A stretch of DNA of 64,000 nt from Serripes groenlandicus (taxonomy: Eukaryota > Mollusca > Bivalvia > Cardiida > Cardiidae): contig JASEVX010000001.1 of assembly GCA_031761405.1 (NCBI GenBank), positions 44,743,669 through 44,807,668 of the forward strand, given 5' to 3'. A program made the position numbers and the translations under genes. Below the pieces are notes generated by a model, which did no database searches, was not told the origin of the DNA, and worked only from the letters and a program-made list of their open reading frames with translations. Each line of letters opens with the position of its first letter. Position 1 is the first letter of the stretch. Positions 53,001 through 53,948 of the stretch are shown one piece after another.

Positions 53001-53948
53001 CTCATAGAAAAAATCTGCAACAGACATCTTTCAAAATATCTATTTAACAAGAGGCCCATGAGGGCCTATGCTCTACTGGTATGGTTATTTGGTCATTTTC
53101 AATCCAGAGCATGTATGTATGGTGAAGATCGGATAGTAAATGGAGGCTCTTTTGTGTTCACAAGCTGTATTATAGCAATTTTTACAATTTCATGGGCCAT
53201 AATCCAGTCTTGCATGGGCGGATCTGGCTGGTTTTCAAAAGGAACCAAGCTCTCATCAATATTTAACTACTATCTAAGTTTGGTGAAGATCAGATAGTAG
53301 AAAAATCTGGCTGGTTTTCGAAAGGAACCAAGCTCTCATGGATATCTAACTACTGTATAAGTTTGGTTGAGATACAATCAAAAGTGAAGACTGTATTGTG
53401 TTAACAAGGTCTTTTATAGCAATTTTGACCATTTCAAGGGCCATAATCCAGTCATGCATGGGCGGATCTGGCTGGTTTTCGAAAGGAACCGAGCTCTCAT
53501 GTATAAGTTTGGTTGAGATACAATCAAAATTGAAGACTGTATCGTGTTAACAAGAAATTGTTTACGGACGGACGAACGGACGGACGCACGCACACATGCA
53601 CAACGGACAAATCGCCACAACATAAGCCCTTCTGGCCTTTGGCCAGTAGAGCTAAAAATGAAAGTCTTATTTACTGAAAAGAGTTTAAATCACTGTGGCA
53701 AAAAGAGAAACTGTTCATTATGAGCAACTTTTTCTTTTGTCACAATGTTTTCAAAAGTTGTCTGTTGCAAAGCACCAGAAAAGGTCTACATGTGGGAAAG
53801 GGTTAAAGACTAAAAACACTGATTACCTAAAGTTCTGGTTGTATTCTATTTCTGTATCTCCCAGTTTGATGACTAGGAGACCTCCTCGTCGGAATGTCTC
53901 GTGCATCAACACAGGTCTCAGTGCTGGGTCCAGGGACTCCGTCACATC
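1243..53948 (-). CDS. Axonemal dynein heavy chain, 3' part (20 exons, AAA5 to C-terminus)
   Basis: This is the ATP-driven motor subunit of a ciliary or flagellar dynein arm; only the last 1242 residues are in the window. Seen: 20 minus-strand exons with GT-AG borders whose phases all fit and whose lengths sum to 3729 nt. Residues 1-125 match the AAA5 (D5) region with NPHYLPAVY; about 300-640 is AAA6 with [23 protein letters not shown] and [13 protein letters not shown]; about 690-800 is the AAA6 lid with [10 protein letters not shown]; about 850-1242 is the C-terminal domain with [15 protein letters not shown] and TGHSTNF. Odd: an extra loop at residues 206-290. Known: this architecture is shared by all axonemal dynein heavy chains. 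Inference: the C-terminus resembles single-headed inner-arm types; DNAH14 and DNAH6 are my best guesses from memory, so no symbol is given. The microtubule-binding stalk and AAA1-4 lie upstream of the window. Confidence 0.96.
1758..1975 (-). mobile_element. TTAA-MITE
   Basis: Left end degenerate (CCTTTCTCAC), right end GTGGGAAAGC followed by TTAA. Central palindrome GATATTGCTCATGATGAGCAA is intact. Confidence 0.75.
2112..2338 (+). mobile_element. TTAA-MITE
   Basis: Starts at TTAA, has the GCAGCAGACG block, a long palindrome around 2232-2286 and the GAGGCGTCAGAAAGC right block. Confidence 0.8.
3188..3334 (-). CDS. Dynein exon 19 (C-terminal domain)
   Basis: Residues 1111-1159. It contains [18 protein letters not shown], matching 'P.DGV.I.GLFLDGARW', and ends PEIHFKPVQ. 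Acceptor ctttacag, donor gtatac, phase 0 on both sides. Confidence 0.96.
3335..4236. other. Intron between exons 18 and 19
   Basis: Contains one internally deleted TTAA-MITE (4019-4127). Most of 3390-4018 shows nothing I recognise. Confidence 0.5.
4019..4127 (-). mobile_element. TTAA-MITE with internal deletion
   Basis: TTAACCCTTTCCC left end and GGGAAAGGGC right end are kept, but the second palindrome arm is missing, leaving about 109 bp. Confidence 0.75.
4237..4394 (-). CDS. Dynein exon 18 (C-terminal domain)
   Basis: Residues 1058-1110. It begins [20 protein letters not shown], the conserved block following YFPQG. Acceptor tttcag, donor gtaaac, phase 0 out. Confidence 0.96.
4659..5257 (+). 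mobile_element. CAAGAGGCCC element, copy 1
   Basis: Starts ACAAGAGGCCCATGA and ends TTTGGCCAGTAGAGCTAAAA; the CTCTACTGG near the start and CCAGTAGAG at the end are inverted. Inside are diverged sub-repeats containing 'gggccataatccagtc' and a run of ACGGACGCACAG-type sequence before the end. Mechanism unknown; three further copies are in the window. Confidence 0.85.
5439..5667 (+). mobile_element. TTAA-MITE, full-length reference copy
   Basis: 229 bp including TTAA on both sides. Left CCCTTTCCCTCATACGAC, right TATATGAGGGAAAGGG. The centre (about 5548-5613) is an inverted repeat with arms of about 31 bp around GCTCGTTTTGAGC. Confidence 0.9.
5935..6150 (+). mobile_element. TTAA-MITE, diverged
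   Basis: Has the ACAACAAATCTG left block and the palindrome near 6057-6100, but the outer right end is degraded. Confidence 0.6.
6191..6413 (-). CDS. Dynein exon 17 (C-terminal domain)
   Basis: Residues 984-1058. It contains [20 protein letters not shown] and [12 protein letters not shown], which match 'KPL.SW..DL..R..F...W......P..YWLSGFFFPQGF'. Acceptor gtttttcag, donor gtagag, phase 1 out. Confidence 0.97.
6559..6782 (-). mobile_element. TTAA-MITE
   Basis: Right end GTGGGAAAGGG; left end reduced to TTTCTCACTCGCAGAC. Palindrome partly decayed. Confidence 0.65.
6837..7067 (+). mobile_element. TTAA-MITE
   Basis: TTAACCCTTTCCCGCATG left end; GAGGCGTCTGAAAAGG right block; last bases degraded (GGGCAAGGTC). 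Confidence 0.75.
7167..7535. mobile_element. Foldback element, copy 1
   Basis: One end carries TTTATCACATAAA, the other ACTCATGAAATATCCTC before TATATA. About 7420-7510 is an imperfect hairpin built on TTATTATCACTTTTAATAAA. The same end pair occurs at 14397-14912 and 32534-33086. Confidence 0.6.
8269..8480 (-). CDS. Dynein exon 16 (C-terminal domain)
   Basis: Residues 913-983. It contains [18 protein letters not shown] and [15 protein letters not shown], matching 'VL.QE..RFN.LL..I......L..AI.G.VVMS..LE'. Acceptor ccatttcag, donor gtaaaa, phase 0 out. Confidence 0.96.
8538..8769 (+). mobile_element. TTAA-MITE
   Basis: CTTCCCACATACAACAAATA left end, ATGTGGAAAAGGATTAA right end, palindrome decayed. 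Confidence 0.7.
8806..9053 (-). mobile_element. TTAA-MITE
   Basis: GCAGCAGACAGC block after the left end and TGTGAGAAAGGGTTAA at the right; the first palindrome arm is largely lost. Confidence 0.65.
9580..9975 (+). repeat. Dispersed element with direct sub-repeats
   Basis: About three sub-repeats share 'tgagatatgt..atgatagta..ttgc' and 'gcatgcaaaactttaa'; it ends in a GACGCAGACAGCGACG stretch followed by 'aatagctc', the layout of other multi-unit elements here. Confidence 0.5.
10277..10470 (-). CDS. Dynein exon 15 (C-terminal domain)
   Basis: Residues 848-913. It contains [19 protein letters not shown], the 'S.DE.V.ELA..I...LP' block, followed by a less conserved acidic and serine-rich stretch. 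Acceptor ctttaattag, donor gtaagt, phase 1 out. Confidence 0.93.
10914..11545 (+). mobile_element. tRNA-headed SINE (family 1), interrupted
   Basis: Its head (GCCGAGCCCCC...GTCGGTAG, then CGACGCGGACTGTC and GGGGTTGTGAGTTT) matches the reverse complement of the SINE at 49369-49669. The head is split within the A-box region by the hAT-like MITE at 10941-11331; the body resumes to about 11545, where it is truncated. Confidence 0.8.
10941..11331. mobile_element. hAT-like MITE with 8-bp target duplication
   Basis: Starts CAGACATGTGATAT and ends ATATCACATGTCTG, perfect 14-bp inverted ends, flanked by GTCGGTAG on both sides (10933-10940 and 11332-11339). An 8-bp duplication and CAG-type ends fit hAT elements. 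It contains a run of 31 A at 11030-11060 and repeated 'ctccct' motifs; no transposase is present. Confidence 0.87.
11659..11852 (-). CDS. Dynein exon 14 (start of C-terminal region)
   Basis: Residues 784-848. It contains [21 protein letters not shown] and [11 protein letters not shown], matching 'YI..LP..D.PE.FGMH.NA...Q PR'. Acceptor gtttcacag, donor gtatgt, phase 2 out. Confidence 0.95.
12179..12386 (-). mobile_element. TTAA-MITE
   Basis: CCCTTTCCCTTATAGAGGCG left end, GTGAGAAAGGGTTAA right end, one palindrome arm shortened. Confidence 0.8.
12440..12625 (+). mobile_element. SINE remnant (family 2)
   Basis: Reverse-oriented match to the 38548 and 57778 SINEs: shares TGATCATAGTGGAGTG, GGCAAGGCACATTTCCTAGC and GTTTACCCTGGGATCATG. 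Confidence 0.65.
12708..12937 (+). mobile_element. TTAA-MITE, full-length
   Basis: TTAA on both sides, CCCTTTCCCTCATACGAC start, ATGAGGGAAAGGG end, strong palindrome around GCTCGTACTGAGC. Confidence 0.9.
13288..13511 (+). mobile_element. TTAA-MITE
   Basis: CCCCTTTCCTAACATACAAC start; TGTAGGAAAGGGTTAT end; palindrome GAAATTGCTCATTTTGAGCA kept. Confidence 0.8.
13868..14084 (+). mobile_element. TTAA-MITE
   Basis: TGAACCCTTTCTCACATACA start and ATGTGGGAAAGGGTTAA end; palindrome arms reduced. Confidence 0.8.
14312..15055 (+). mobile_element. TTAA-MITE interrupted by a foldback element
   Basis: Left half 14312-14396 (CCCCTTCACACATACAATAA to TTTCTATCAAAG), right half about 14913-15055 (AATACAGTTGAAAACATTGT to GTGTGGGAATGGG). 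The two halves are consecutive in intact copies, so the 500 bp between them is an insertion. Confidence 0.75.
14397..14912. mobile_element. Foldback element, copy 2
   Basis: Ends ATATAGGATCCATCATGAG and TATGTGATAAAG as in the other two copies. 14418-14544 forms a hairpin of about 60-bp arms: TTTCTTTGGAGA and AGATTTCTTAAAT at the left pair with ATTTAAGAAATCT and TCTCCAAAGAAAA at the right. Confidence 0.75.
15213..15402 (+). mobile_element. TTAA-MITE, shortened
   Basis: TTAACCCTCCCTTTCCCACA start, TAGAGGGTTAA end; the left arm of the palindrome is missing. Confidence 0.75.
16021..16235 (-). mobile_element. TTAA-MITE
   Basis: TTAACCCTTTCCCACATTTA start, ATGTGGGAAAGGG end, perfect palindrome around GCTCAAAACGAGC. 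Confidence 0.85.
16566..16724 (+). repeat. 53-bp minisatellite, 3 units
   Basis: Three near-identical units start with GGGAATTGCAATGGCTCAT at 16566, 16619 and 16672. Each unit contains 'gcaaattctcctttgccca', which resembles one arm of the TTAA-MITE palindrome, and TTAA-MITE-like sequence precedes it at 16385-16460. Confidence 0.9.
16890..17117 (+). mobile_element. TTAA-MITE, subfamily 2
   Basis: Left end as in the main family, but the right end has CTGCTGCTATTGTGTCAAAA and CTGCAGGTTGGAAAGGG. Contains the internal site AGCTTAATTGTTAAA, the target used by the nested copy at 51938. Confidence 0.85.
17346..17480 (-). mobile_element. SINE family 1, tail end only
   Basis: Carries the TTGATTGATTG repeat, GGTTTAACACCGTTTT and CATGTGTTTCCTGG; the tRNA head is missing. 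Confidence 0.7.
18478..18675 (-). CDS. Dynein exon 13 (AAA6 lid)
   Basis: Residues 718-783. It contains [20 protein letters not shown] and [18 protein letters not shown], a diagnostic dynein block. Acceptor ctcaacag, donor gtactt, phase 0 on both sides. Confidence 0.97.
18676..19478. other. Intron between exons 12 and 13
   Basis: 18676-19155 shows nothing recognised. A TTAA-MITE-like sequence at 19160-19468 has palindrome GGTGAAATTGCTCGTATTGA and is broken by a short (CATT)n-tailed insert at about 19356-19430. Confidence 0.6.
19356..19430 (+). mobile_element. Short (CATT)n-tailed insert
   Basis: About 75 bp ending in five CATT units, bracketed by TTCAATGGCAGG on both sides, consistent with a retroposed, severely 5'-truncated SINE or LINE end. 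Confidence 0.6.
19479..19706 (-). CDS. Dynein exon 12 (AAA6 lid start)
   Basis: Residues 642-717. It contains [33 protein letters not shown] and [14 protein letters not shown], equivalent to 'EPP.GLRANLLRS...LLF.LCFFHA...ER.KFGPLGWNI.YEFN..DL'. Acceptor ttattactag, donor gtaaag. Confidence 0.97.
19932..20872. mobile_element. TIR element of about 940 bp
   Basis: Its ends are inverted copies over about 60 bp: CACAGGC...TCCGAATTTCTATT at the left and AATAGAAATTCGGA...GCCTGTG at the right, with ACACACAATACCTCGTTAAA and its complement further in. Flanks share GTTTAAT. No transposase is visible, so it is non-autonomous; it hosts the MITE at 20037-20336. Confidence 0.82.
20037..20336. mobile_element. 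MITE with palindromic minisatellite core
   Basis: Ends TACGGTGGCACAGAGG and CCTCTGTGCCACCGTA form an inverted repeat of about 50 bp, flanked by GCTATG. Inside are about 11 units of 21-23 bp, each built on the palindrome TCGTGCGCACGA or a one-step variant. Confidence 0.87.
21102..21258 (-). mobile_element. TTAA-MITE, 3' truncated
   Basis: CCTTTTCCCACTTGTAGACA start and palindrome GCTCATTATGAGC; stops abruptly where the next copy begins. Confidence 0.7.
21259..21475 (+). mobile_element. TTAA-MITE, head-on to previous
   Basis: Begins inside its left end (CACAAATCTGCAGCAGACG) and ends AGGAAAATGTTAA; palindrome GCTCATTGGGAGC. Confidence 0.7.
21565..21670 (-). CDS. Dynein exon 11 (AAA6)
   Basis: Residues 606-641. 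It contains [19 protein letters not shown], matching the family 'FRLWLTS.PS..FPV..LQ' block. Acceptor gttttccag, donor gtaaac, phase 0 out. Confidence 0.96.
22182..22540 (+). repeat. SINE-like repeat with 'tgattgattgtttggtg' start
   Basis: Shares GATTGATTGTTTGGTG, TATATCACAGCATTTCCTGG and CCATTTATCCTGACA with 59570-59760 and 23490-23740. The internal part is partly duplicated (22200 and 22360). Confidence 0.65.
23248..23476 (-). mobile_element. TTAA-MITE, full-length
   Basis: TTAA at 23248-23251 and 23473-23476; start CTCTTTCCCACCTGCAGACG, end ATGTGGGAAAGGG. Confidence 0.85.
23907..24104 (+). mobile_element. TTAA-MITE, subfamily 2, one palindrome arm lost
   Basis: TTAACCCTTTCACACACACA start, CTGCTGCTATTGCGTCAAAA and GTGGGAAAGGGTTTA end; contains the intact internal AGCTTAATTGTTAG site. 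Confidence 0.8.
24308..24888 (+). mobile_element. AGGTGAGCT element, copy 1 (diverged)
   Basis: Starts near ACAAGGGGATCATGATGGG and ends TCACAATAGCTCACCT...AGGTGAGCTT, a short terminal hairpin typical of the 35213 and 41576 copies. Confidence 0.7.
25333..25556 (+). mobile_element. TTAA-MITE
   Basis: ACCCTGTCCAACATGCAACA start, CATCTGGGAGAGGTTAA end, decayed palindrome. Confidence 0.7.
25787..26030 (+). mobile_element. TTAA-MITE, full-length
   Basis: TTAA on both sides; palindrome GCTCATTTTTAGCA; right end has a small tandem extension before GGAAAAGGG. Confidence 0.87.
26172..26314 (+). mobile_element. TTAA-MITE, centre deleted
   Basis: CCCTTTCCAACTAACAACAA start and TTTGCAAAAGGGTTAA end, without palindrome. 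Confidence 0.7.
26394..26622 (-). mobile_element. TTAA-MITE
   Basis: AACCCTTTCCCAAATAGAGA start, ATGTGGAAAAGGGTTAA end; palindrome GCTCATAATGAGC intact. Confidence 0.85.
27858..28085 (-). mobile_element. TTAA-MITE, full-length reference (minus)
   Basis: 228 bp with TTAA on both sides. Start CCCTTTCCCTCATATAGACG, end TATGAGGGAAAGGG, palindrome around TTGCACAAAACATGCAATT. It is the mirror of the copy at 5439. Confidence 0.9.
28639..28861 (-). mobile_element. TTAA-MITE
   Basis: TTAACCCTTTCCCTCATTTT start; end ATGAGGGAAAG without a second TTAA. A fragment in the other orientation abuts its left end. Confidence 0.8.
30111..30234 (-). mobile_element. TTAA-MITE, internally deleted, tandem with next
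   Basis: TTAA on both sides but only 124 bp: the palindrome and centre are gone, joining the left AGTGACAAAA to the right CGTTCAAAGTCG. Confidence 0.88.
30231..30460 (-). mobile_element. TTAA-MITE sharing its TTAA with the previous copy
   Basis: Begins on the same TTAA (30231-30234) and ends ATGTGGGAAAAGGTTAA. Both copies begin with the rare variant CCTAATTACAGA. Confidence 0.87.
31192..31402 (-). CDS. Dynein exon 10 (AAA6 core)
   Basis: Residues 536-606. It contains [26 protein letters not shown] and [17 protein letters not shown], the most conserved dynein AAA6 stretch. Acceptor tacctag, donor gtatga, phase 2 out. Confidence 0.97.
31492..31721 (+). mobile_element. TTAA-MITE flanked by TTAT
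   Basis: Complete copy, but the flanking tetranucleotide is TTAT on both sides instead of TTAA. Palindrome around GCTCGTTTTGAGC. Confidence 0.85.
32188..32468. mobile_element. TTAA-MITE composite with two like ends
   Basis: The left part is the plus-strand left end (CTTTCCTAAATACAACAAAT), the right part is the same end inverted (GTCGTCTGCTGCAGAATTGT to GGGAAAGGGTTAA). The GACGCCTCTG end is absent. Confidence 0.65.
32534..33086. mobile_element. Foldback element, copy 3
   Basis: Ends CTTTATCACATAA and CACTCATGTAAGATCCTC. 32930-33075 forms a large imperfect hairpin with TTTATGAAACTCGTCGACTG pairing with CAGTCCACTCGTTTCATAAA. Confidence 0.7.
33154..33356 (+). mobile_element. TTAA-MITE, right palindrome arm lost
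   Basis: TTAA on both sides; start CCCTTTCCCTCATATGAC; the arm after GAAATTGCTC is deleted. Confidence 0.87.
33581..33812 (-). mobile_element. TTAA-MITE, full-length
   Basis: TTAA on both sides; start CCCTTTCCCTCATATAGACA, end TAATGAGGGAAAGGG. Confidence 0.88.
34015..34551 (+). mobile_element. CAAGAGGCCC element, copy 2
   Basis: ACAAGAGGCCCATGAGGGCC start, TTTGGCCAGTAGAGCTAAAA end, internal 'ggttgagatacaatc' sub-repeats and a CGGACGGACAGACGCACG run. Confidence 0.87.
34612..34841 (-). mobile_element. TTAA-MITE, tandem with next
   Basis: CCCTTTCCCACCTTCCGATG start, ATGTGGGAAAGTGTTAA end; the last TTAA is shared with the following copy. Confidence 0.85.
34838..35065 (-). mobile_element. TTAA-MITE, full-length, tandem
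   Basis: Begins on TTAA at 34838-34841; ends ATGAGGGAAAGGGTTAA; perfect palindrome around GCTCAAAACGAGC. Confidence 0.88.
35213..36138 (+). mobile_element. AGGTGAGCT element, copy 2
   Basis: ACAAGAGAGCCATGATGGCC start; repeated units with 'aaatatctaagctctaggcctttt'; ends in CAAAAGCTCACCTCACACTT then GTGCTTAGGTGAGCT, a terminal hairpin. Its right end touches the next element. Confidence 0.82.
36139..36385 (+). repeat. CAAGAGTGC element
   Basis: ACAAGAGTGCTGCGGAGCC start; 'gacgacgacgccaagggtat' then CACAATAGCCCGACTTGTTT at the end. A diverged relative is at 17989-18175. Confidence 0.6.
36528..36776 (-). CDS. Dynein exon 9 (AAA6, LRPD block)
   Basis: Residues 453-536. It contains [34 protein letters not shown] and TPLIFILSP, all hallmark dynein AAA6 blocks. 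The codon split at its end gives Ser536 where the family usually has Gly (LSPG.DP). Acceptor gttttacag, donor gtaagt. Confidence 0.96.
36865..37065 (+). mobile_element. TTAA-MITE, left end worn
   Basis: AATCTGCAGCAGACTACTTT block, right end GTGAGAAAAAGTTAA. Confidence 0.7.
37062..37286 (-). mobile_element. TTAA-MITE, full-length, shared TTAA
   Basis: Begins on TTAA 37062-37065 with CCCTTTCCCAACTATAGACA; ends GTTGGAAAGGGTTAA. Confidence 0.85.
37530..37784 (-). CDS. Dynein exon 8 (AAA6)
   Basis: Residues 368-453. It contains [13 protein letters not shown] and [18 protein letters not shown], matching the dynein segment 'P.WL....W......L..F..L...F......W'. Acceptor ttgatag, donor gtaagt, phase 1 out. 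Confidence 0.92.
37936..38163 (-). mobile_element. TTAA-MITE, full-length
   Basis: TTAA on both sides; start CCCTTTCACTCATATAGACG, end TGTGGGAAAGGG; palindrome around GCTCAAATTGAGC. Its right TTAA is followed at once by CCCTTCTTAG of another copy. Confidence 0.88.
38330..38791 (-). mobile_element. TTAA-MITE interrupted by a SINE
   Basis: Left part 38330-38547, right part 38770-38791. The SINE between is bracketed by TGTCATATGA, so the order of events is clear: MITE first, SINE later. Confidence 0.88.
38548..38769 (-). mobile_element. tRNA-headed SINE (family 2), copy 1
   Basis: On the minus strand it starts GGAATCCGCTGTGGTTGAGT (A-box-like) and has the B-box GGGTTCGATTCCC, so a tRNA-derived pol III promoter is clear. 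Target duplication TGTCATATGA at 38538-38547 and 38770-38779. Its 3' end has an ATTCATTCATA-like tail. Confidence 0.92.
39169..39951 (+). mobile_element. TTAA-MITE interrupted by a tandem-repeat element
   Basis: Left end 39169-39225 (AACATACAACAAATCTGCAG), right part about 39815-39951 (AGTTGAAAACATGATGACAG to GTAAAGGGTTAA). Confidence 0.8.
39228..39812 (+). mobile_element. Element of four ~130-bp units
   Basis: Units share 'gacctttgacccaatgacctc', 'gtcaactttgagggcca' and 'ttatcactcggacaagctt'; it ends with ACGGACATACCGACATGTGC and a CCCCTCTTCTTCGAAGGGGG hairpin. The units keep a partly open frame (39236-39487) that I take as chance. Confidence 0.8.
39967..40184 (-). CDS. Dynein exon 7
   Basis: Residues 295-368. 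It begins [20 protein letters not shown] and continues SFMLA, equivalent to the family block 'SIY..VCRSLFEKDKLLFSF'. Further on, [12 protein letters not shown] matches the AAA6 entry. Acceptor ttttgcag, donor gtaaga, phase 1 out. Confidence 0.95.
40185..41079. other. Intron between exons 6 and 7
   Basis: A TTAA-MITE left-end fragment (40207-40290) by the exon 7 acceptor. About 40290-41075 holds weak 'ctggatcc' repeat traces only. Confidence 0.5.
41080..41181 (-). CDS. Dynein exon 6 (rest of the basic loop)
   Basis: Residues 261-295. It completes the inserted loop with RRKS (serine 263, Arg pair spanning the junction) and RKLS (serine 269), then returns to family sequence at [12 protein letters not shown]. 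Acceptor cattaacag, donor gtaaac. Identified by phase, by splice sites and by continuity with exon 7; its own sequence is poorly conserved. Confidence 0.88.
41212..41405 (-). mobile_element. TTAA-MITE, centre shortened
   Basis: AAACCCTTTACCACATGCAA start, AAGTAGGAAAGGGTTTA end; palindrome lost. Confidence 0.7.
41576..42793 (+). mobile_element. AGGTGAGCT element, copy 3
   Basis: ACAAGAGGGCCATGATGGCC start; about eight units of ~120 bp containing 'tgacctagtttttgaccc' and 'aagacaaacattctgac'; a GACGGACGGACGCCGGAC run; ends AATAGCTCACCTTGCACTTC then GTGCATAGGTGAGCTAAAA, a terminal hairpin. Confidence 0.87.
43043..43272 (+). mobile_element. TTAA-MITE, full-length
   Basis: CCCATTCCCTCATACGGC start, TATGAGGGAAAGGGCTAA end; palindrome GCACGTTTTGTGC, where both arms changed together (usual GCTCGTTTTGAGC). 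Confidence 0.85.
43275..43487 (-). mobile_element. TTAA-MITE, diverged
   Basis: Follows directly on the previous copy; CCTTCTCCCACATGAAGACA start, TGTGAGATAGGATTTA end, palindrome GCTCATAATGAGC. Confidence 0.7.
43748..45951 (+). mobile_element. 161-bp tandem array element with inverted ends
   Basis: Ends TATATCCCCCGCTT (near 43750) and AAGCGGGGGATAAT are inverted. Inside are eight units with 'ggcagttattgcacgg' at 43882, 44046, 45039, 45200, 45360, 45522, 45683 and 45843. A GACAGACAGACAGACGGACA run precedes the right end. The gap between units two and three is the nested element at 44187-45023. Confidence 0.87.
44187..45023 (+). mobile_element. CAAGAGGCCC element, copy 3 (nested)
   Basis: ACAAGAGGCCCATGAGGGCC start, TTTGGCCAGTAGAGCTAAAA end, four 'ggttgagatacaatc' units. 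It sits inside the 161-bp array, splitting a TTTGAAAAAA/ACGGTTCACA unit junction. Confidence 0.9.
45960..46617 (+). repeat. 155-bp tandem array
   Basis: Three and a half units with 'ataaggcaaaatagccccg', 'gaccaatcaacatggcttga' and 'gaacatttctac'. Similar units occur at 12945-13090 and 54740-55230. Confidence 0.82.
46755..47032 (-). CDS. Dynein exon 5 (LYFVLADL block plus basic serine-rich loop)
   Basis: Residues 169-261. The first part ([20 protein letters not shown]) is a highly conserved dynein block. From residue 206 it departs from the family and becomes a polar, basic stretch with RRTS, RRSS and RRPS motifs at serines 220, 233 and 252. Usual family members have only a short spacer here. 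Acceptor tgataag, donor gtatga, phase 2 out. Reading frame is open throughout and continues in frame into exon 6. Confidence 0.93.
47033..47835. other. Intron between exons 4 and 5
   Basis: A TTAA-MITE fragment (47081-47210, palindrome GCTCAAAAACAATTTC). 47380-47770 has an unassigned stretch with a small GC-rich hairpin GCTCCCCGGAGC at about 47571. Confidence 0.5.
47836..47972 (-). CDS. Dynein exon 4 (AAA5 to AAA6 region)
   Basis: Residues 123-168. It contains [15 protein letters not shown] and ARKRYLP, matching the dynein 'ILDNEELI.TL..SK' and 'AR..Y.PVA..GS.LYF' blocks. Acceptor tgtttcag, donor gtatgt, ending in phase 0. Confidence 0.94.
47973..48937. other. Intron between exons 3 and 4
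   Basis: A worn TTAA-MITE (about 48230-48482) and a fuller one (48703-48928) that ends next to the exon 3 donor. 48485-48700 is unassigned. Confidence 0.6.
48703..48928 (+). mobile_element. TTAA-MITE next to exon 3 donor
   Basis: CCCATTTCCAACATGGACCA start, TTTGAAAGAGTAAAA end; palindrome decayed. Confidence 0.7.
48938..49052 (-). CDS. Dynein exon 3 (post-AAA5 helix)
   Basis: Residues 85-123. It begins [16 protein letters not shown] and ends LLQKSEG, matching the dynein 'ERPDLEEQR...LL.SEG' segment. Phase 0 in, phase 1 out. Acceptor gttttcag, donor gtaaga. The donor sits only about 10 bases from the end of a TTAA-MITE (48703-48928). Confidence 0.94.
49053..49996. other. Intron between exons 2 and 3
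   Basis: 49083-49355 unassigned; SINE at 49369-49669; TTAA-MITE fragment at about 49735-49915. Confidence 0.65.
49369..49669 (-). mobile_element. tRNA-headed SINE (family 1), copy 1
   Basis: On the minus strand: CCCCGGTAGCTCAGTCGGTA (A-box) and GAGTTCGAATCCCGG (B-box), then a body, then a (TTGA/TCAA)n tail. Target duplication TAAATTAAGAAAA at 49356-49368 and 49670-49682. Confidence 0.93.
49997..50126 (-). CDS. Dynein exon 2 (AAA5, NPHYLP block)
   Basis: Residues 41-84. It contains [17 protein letters not shown] and [12 protein letters not shown], the conserved AAA5 strand and helix before the ERP block. Acceptor tatttctag, donor gtaggt. Its acceptor and first half are repeated many times just upstream (50127-51430), but only this copy continues into a full exon with a donor. 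Confidence 0.93.
50127..51430 (-). repeat. Tandem array of exon-2 acceptor plus half exon, ~104-bp period
   Basis: About nine units, marked on the plus strand by 'ggcctgt' at 50170, 50262, 50365, 50469, 50574, 50677, 50782, 50886/51197, 51302 and a stub at 51413. On the minus strand each full unit reads TCTATTTCTAG then GTTATACATGACTACATCC and NPHYLPAVY codons, then runs straight into the next acceptor. None has a donor, so none is a complete exon. Two units have a variant lacking part of the exon. Confidence 0.92.
50897..51192 (-). mobile_element. tRNA-headed SINE (family 1), copy 2
   Basis: Same layout as 49369-49669, with A-box GGTAGCTCAGTCGATAGCG-like sequence and a weakened B-box. Target duplication AAAGGCCTGTTAAT at 50883-50896 and 51193-51206 lies inside the exon-2 array. 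Confidence 0.92.
51850..52229 (+). mobile_element. TTAA-MITE subfamily 2 carrying a nested copy
   Basis: Outer copy: TTAACTCTTTCCCACATACA start, GGTGGGAAAGGGTTAA end, CTGCTGCTATTGCTTC block. It is split at its internal AGCTTAATTG site by the copy at 51938-52091. Confidence 0.92.
51938..52091 (+). mobile_element. TTAA-MITE (main subfamily), nested
   Basis: Left AGC-TTAA-CCCTTCCCTCA, right AAGGG-TTAA-TTGTTAAAT. Related intact sites at 16980 and 24000 have a single TTAA, so the duplication is direct evidence for TTAA insertion. The inner copy lacks its right half. Confidence 0.92.
52990..53806 (+). mobile_element. TTAA-MITE interrupted by CAAGAGGCCC copy 4
   Basis: Left end 52990-53045 (CCCTTTCCCTCATAGAAA), right part 53660-53806 (GAGTTTAAATCACTGTGGCA to GTGGGAAAGGGTTAA). 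Confidence 0.82.
53046..53659 (+). mobile_element. CAAGAGGCCC element, copy 4 (nested)
   Basis: ACAAGAGGCCCATGAGGGCC start, TTTGGCCAGTAGAGCTAAAA end. First 200 bp are almost identical to copy 3 (44187). Confidence 0.9.
53827..53948 (-). CDS. Dynein exon 1 of window (AAA5 start)
   Basis: Residues 1-41, phase 0 at its start, ending with two bases of an Arg codon. It begins [12 protein letters not shown] and contains [13 protein letters not shown] and IEYNQNF, which match the dynein D5 block usually written 'GEELDP...LGD..IEY...F'. Acceptor catttcag, donor gtaatc. The preceding exon, which should end near a 'PVLLE' block, was not found in the remaining 10 kb. Confidence 0.93.

Larger units (their letters stand above)
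50127..53826. other. Intron between exons 1 and 2
   Basis: The exon-2 half-exon tandem array (50127-51430) with a SINE inside; TTAA-MITE fragments at 51430-51560, 51655-51720 and 52270-52475; nested TTAA-MITEs at 51850-52229; a TTAA-MITE interrupted by CAAGAGGCCC copy 4 (52990-53806). 52480-52985 is unassigned. Confidence 0.75.
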